Translations under genes and position numbers: made by a program
Notes under the pieces: model-generated
Databases searched by the model: none
Told to the model about the DNA's origin: nothing
What the model saw: the letters and a program-made list of their open reading frames with translations, nothing else
Part shown: one piece after another, positions 4,899 through 5,072 of the stretch
How positions within the stretch are numbered: position 1 is the stretch's first letter
Layout of the letters: each line of letters opens with the position of its first letter
Assembly: GCA_041592975.1 (NCBI GenBank)
Contig: JBFHOZ010000156.1
Span: 1 to 5,072 of the forward strand
Reading direction: 5' to 3'
Source of the DNA: BM707 sp041592975
GTDB taxonomy: Bacteria; Desulfobacterota; Desulfuromonadia; Desulfuromonadales; UBA2294
DNA: 5,072 nucleotides

Positions 4899-5072
4899 AT
4901 GTTGAAGCCACTGGTCATATCCGCCCCTGCCAGCGGCAGCGGCAAGACGACCGTCACCCTCGGGTTGATGGCTGCGTTGAGGAAACGGGGAGTTGCGGTG
5001 GCGCCGTTCAAGGTCGGCCCCGACTATATCGACCCCGGCCTGCATGCCGTCGCCTGCGGGCGCCCCTCGCGC
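4899..5072 (+). CDS. cbiA: Cobyrinic acid a,c-diamide synthase, N-terminal part (runs off right edge)
   Basis: The 58 visible codons read as the start of CbiA/CobB, an ATP-dependent glutamine amidotransferase that amidates the a and c side chains of (hydrogeno)cobyrinic acid. Visible are the P-loop ASGSGKTT (residues 11-18), LGLMAALRKRG (21-31) and the family hallmark PFKVGPDYIDPGLH (36-49), ending at GRPSR. The full protein is about 450 residues, so most of the ATP-binding domain and the whole glutaminase domain lie beyond the window. The frame stays open to the last base. The start is taken at the ATG at 4899; an in-frame GTG at 4893 is possible. Neither has a strong ribosome binding site (only GGTGAG at 4892-4897). 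Anaerobic-pathway naming (cbiA) is preferred from the apparent lineage; cobB is the aerobic-pathway name for the same family. Confidence 0.93.
   Translation, partial: MLKPLVISAPASGSGKTTVTLGLMAALRKRGVAVAPFKVGPDYIDPGLHAVACGRPSR

Noticed and set aside
4745..5011. 88-codon reverse-strand frame over copy C and the cbiA start
   Set aside because: Its first half is antisense to the CbiA P-loop region and its second half is repeat sequence. There is no independent support for a gene.

Overview
The window reads as high-GC chromosomal DNA from an anaerobic-type deltaproteobacterium, plausibly in or near Desulfuromonadales/Geobacterales. That placement rests on protein style, operon content and the intergenic repeats, and it is inference. 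All convincing genes lie on the + strand. The core is a cobalamin riboswitch followed by six late cobamide-biosynthesis genes.

Layout. Bases 1-522 are an open frame that enters from the left edge. Its first ~33-40 codons look like a CheR-type chemotaxis methyltransferase. The rest is the C-terminal two thirds of the ribosome-biogenesis GTPase EngB (YihA/YsxC). The two are joined in frame and the GTPase P-loop is missing. Bases 542-571 hold a plausible sigma70 promoter. A cobalamin riboswitch aptamer follows (599-770), then a small hairpin (781-799) and a strong intrinsic terminator (820-850). After an unusual nested inverted repeat (874-1085) come cobO (1112-1633), cobU (1633-2151), cobT (2180-3229), cobS (3346-4095), cobC (4114-4713) and the first 58 codons of cbiA/cobB (4899 to the right edge).

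How the genes work together. CbiA amidates the corrin ring at the a and c side chains. CobO adenosylates the cobalt. CobU phosphorylates adenosylcobinamide and converts it to the GDP form. CobT makes alpha-ribazole phosphate from dimethylbenzimidazole. CobS joins the two halves, and CobC removes the phosphate. The riboswitch would shut the operon off when B12 is plentiful.

The most unusual structure is in the spacers. Three gaps (before cobO, between cobT and cobS, between cobC and cbiA) each hold an element whose ends are inverted, begin with TTAACG, and are built from tandem 8-base units with a nearly fixed CG core and variable flanking positions. The element before cobO is nested inside a second inverted array of the form xxACxAAG. 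The other gene junctions are tight (1-base overlap, 28 bases, 18 bases). The other item needing a check is the CheR/EngB junction, which is either a real gene fusion or an assembly chimera.
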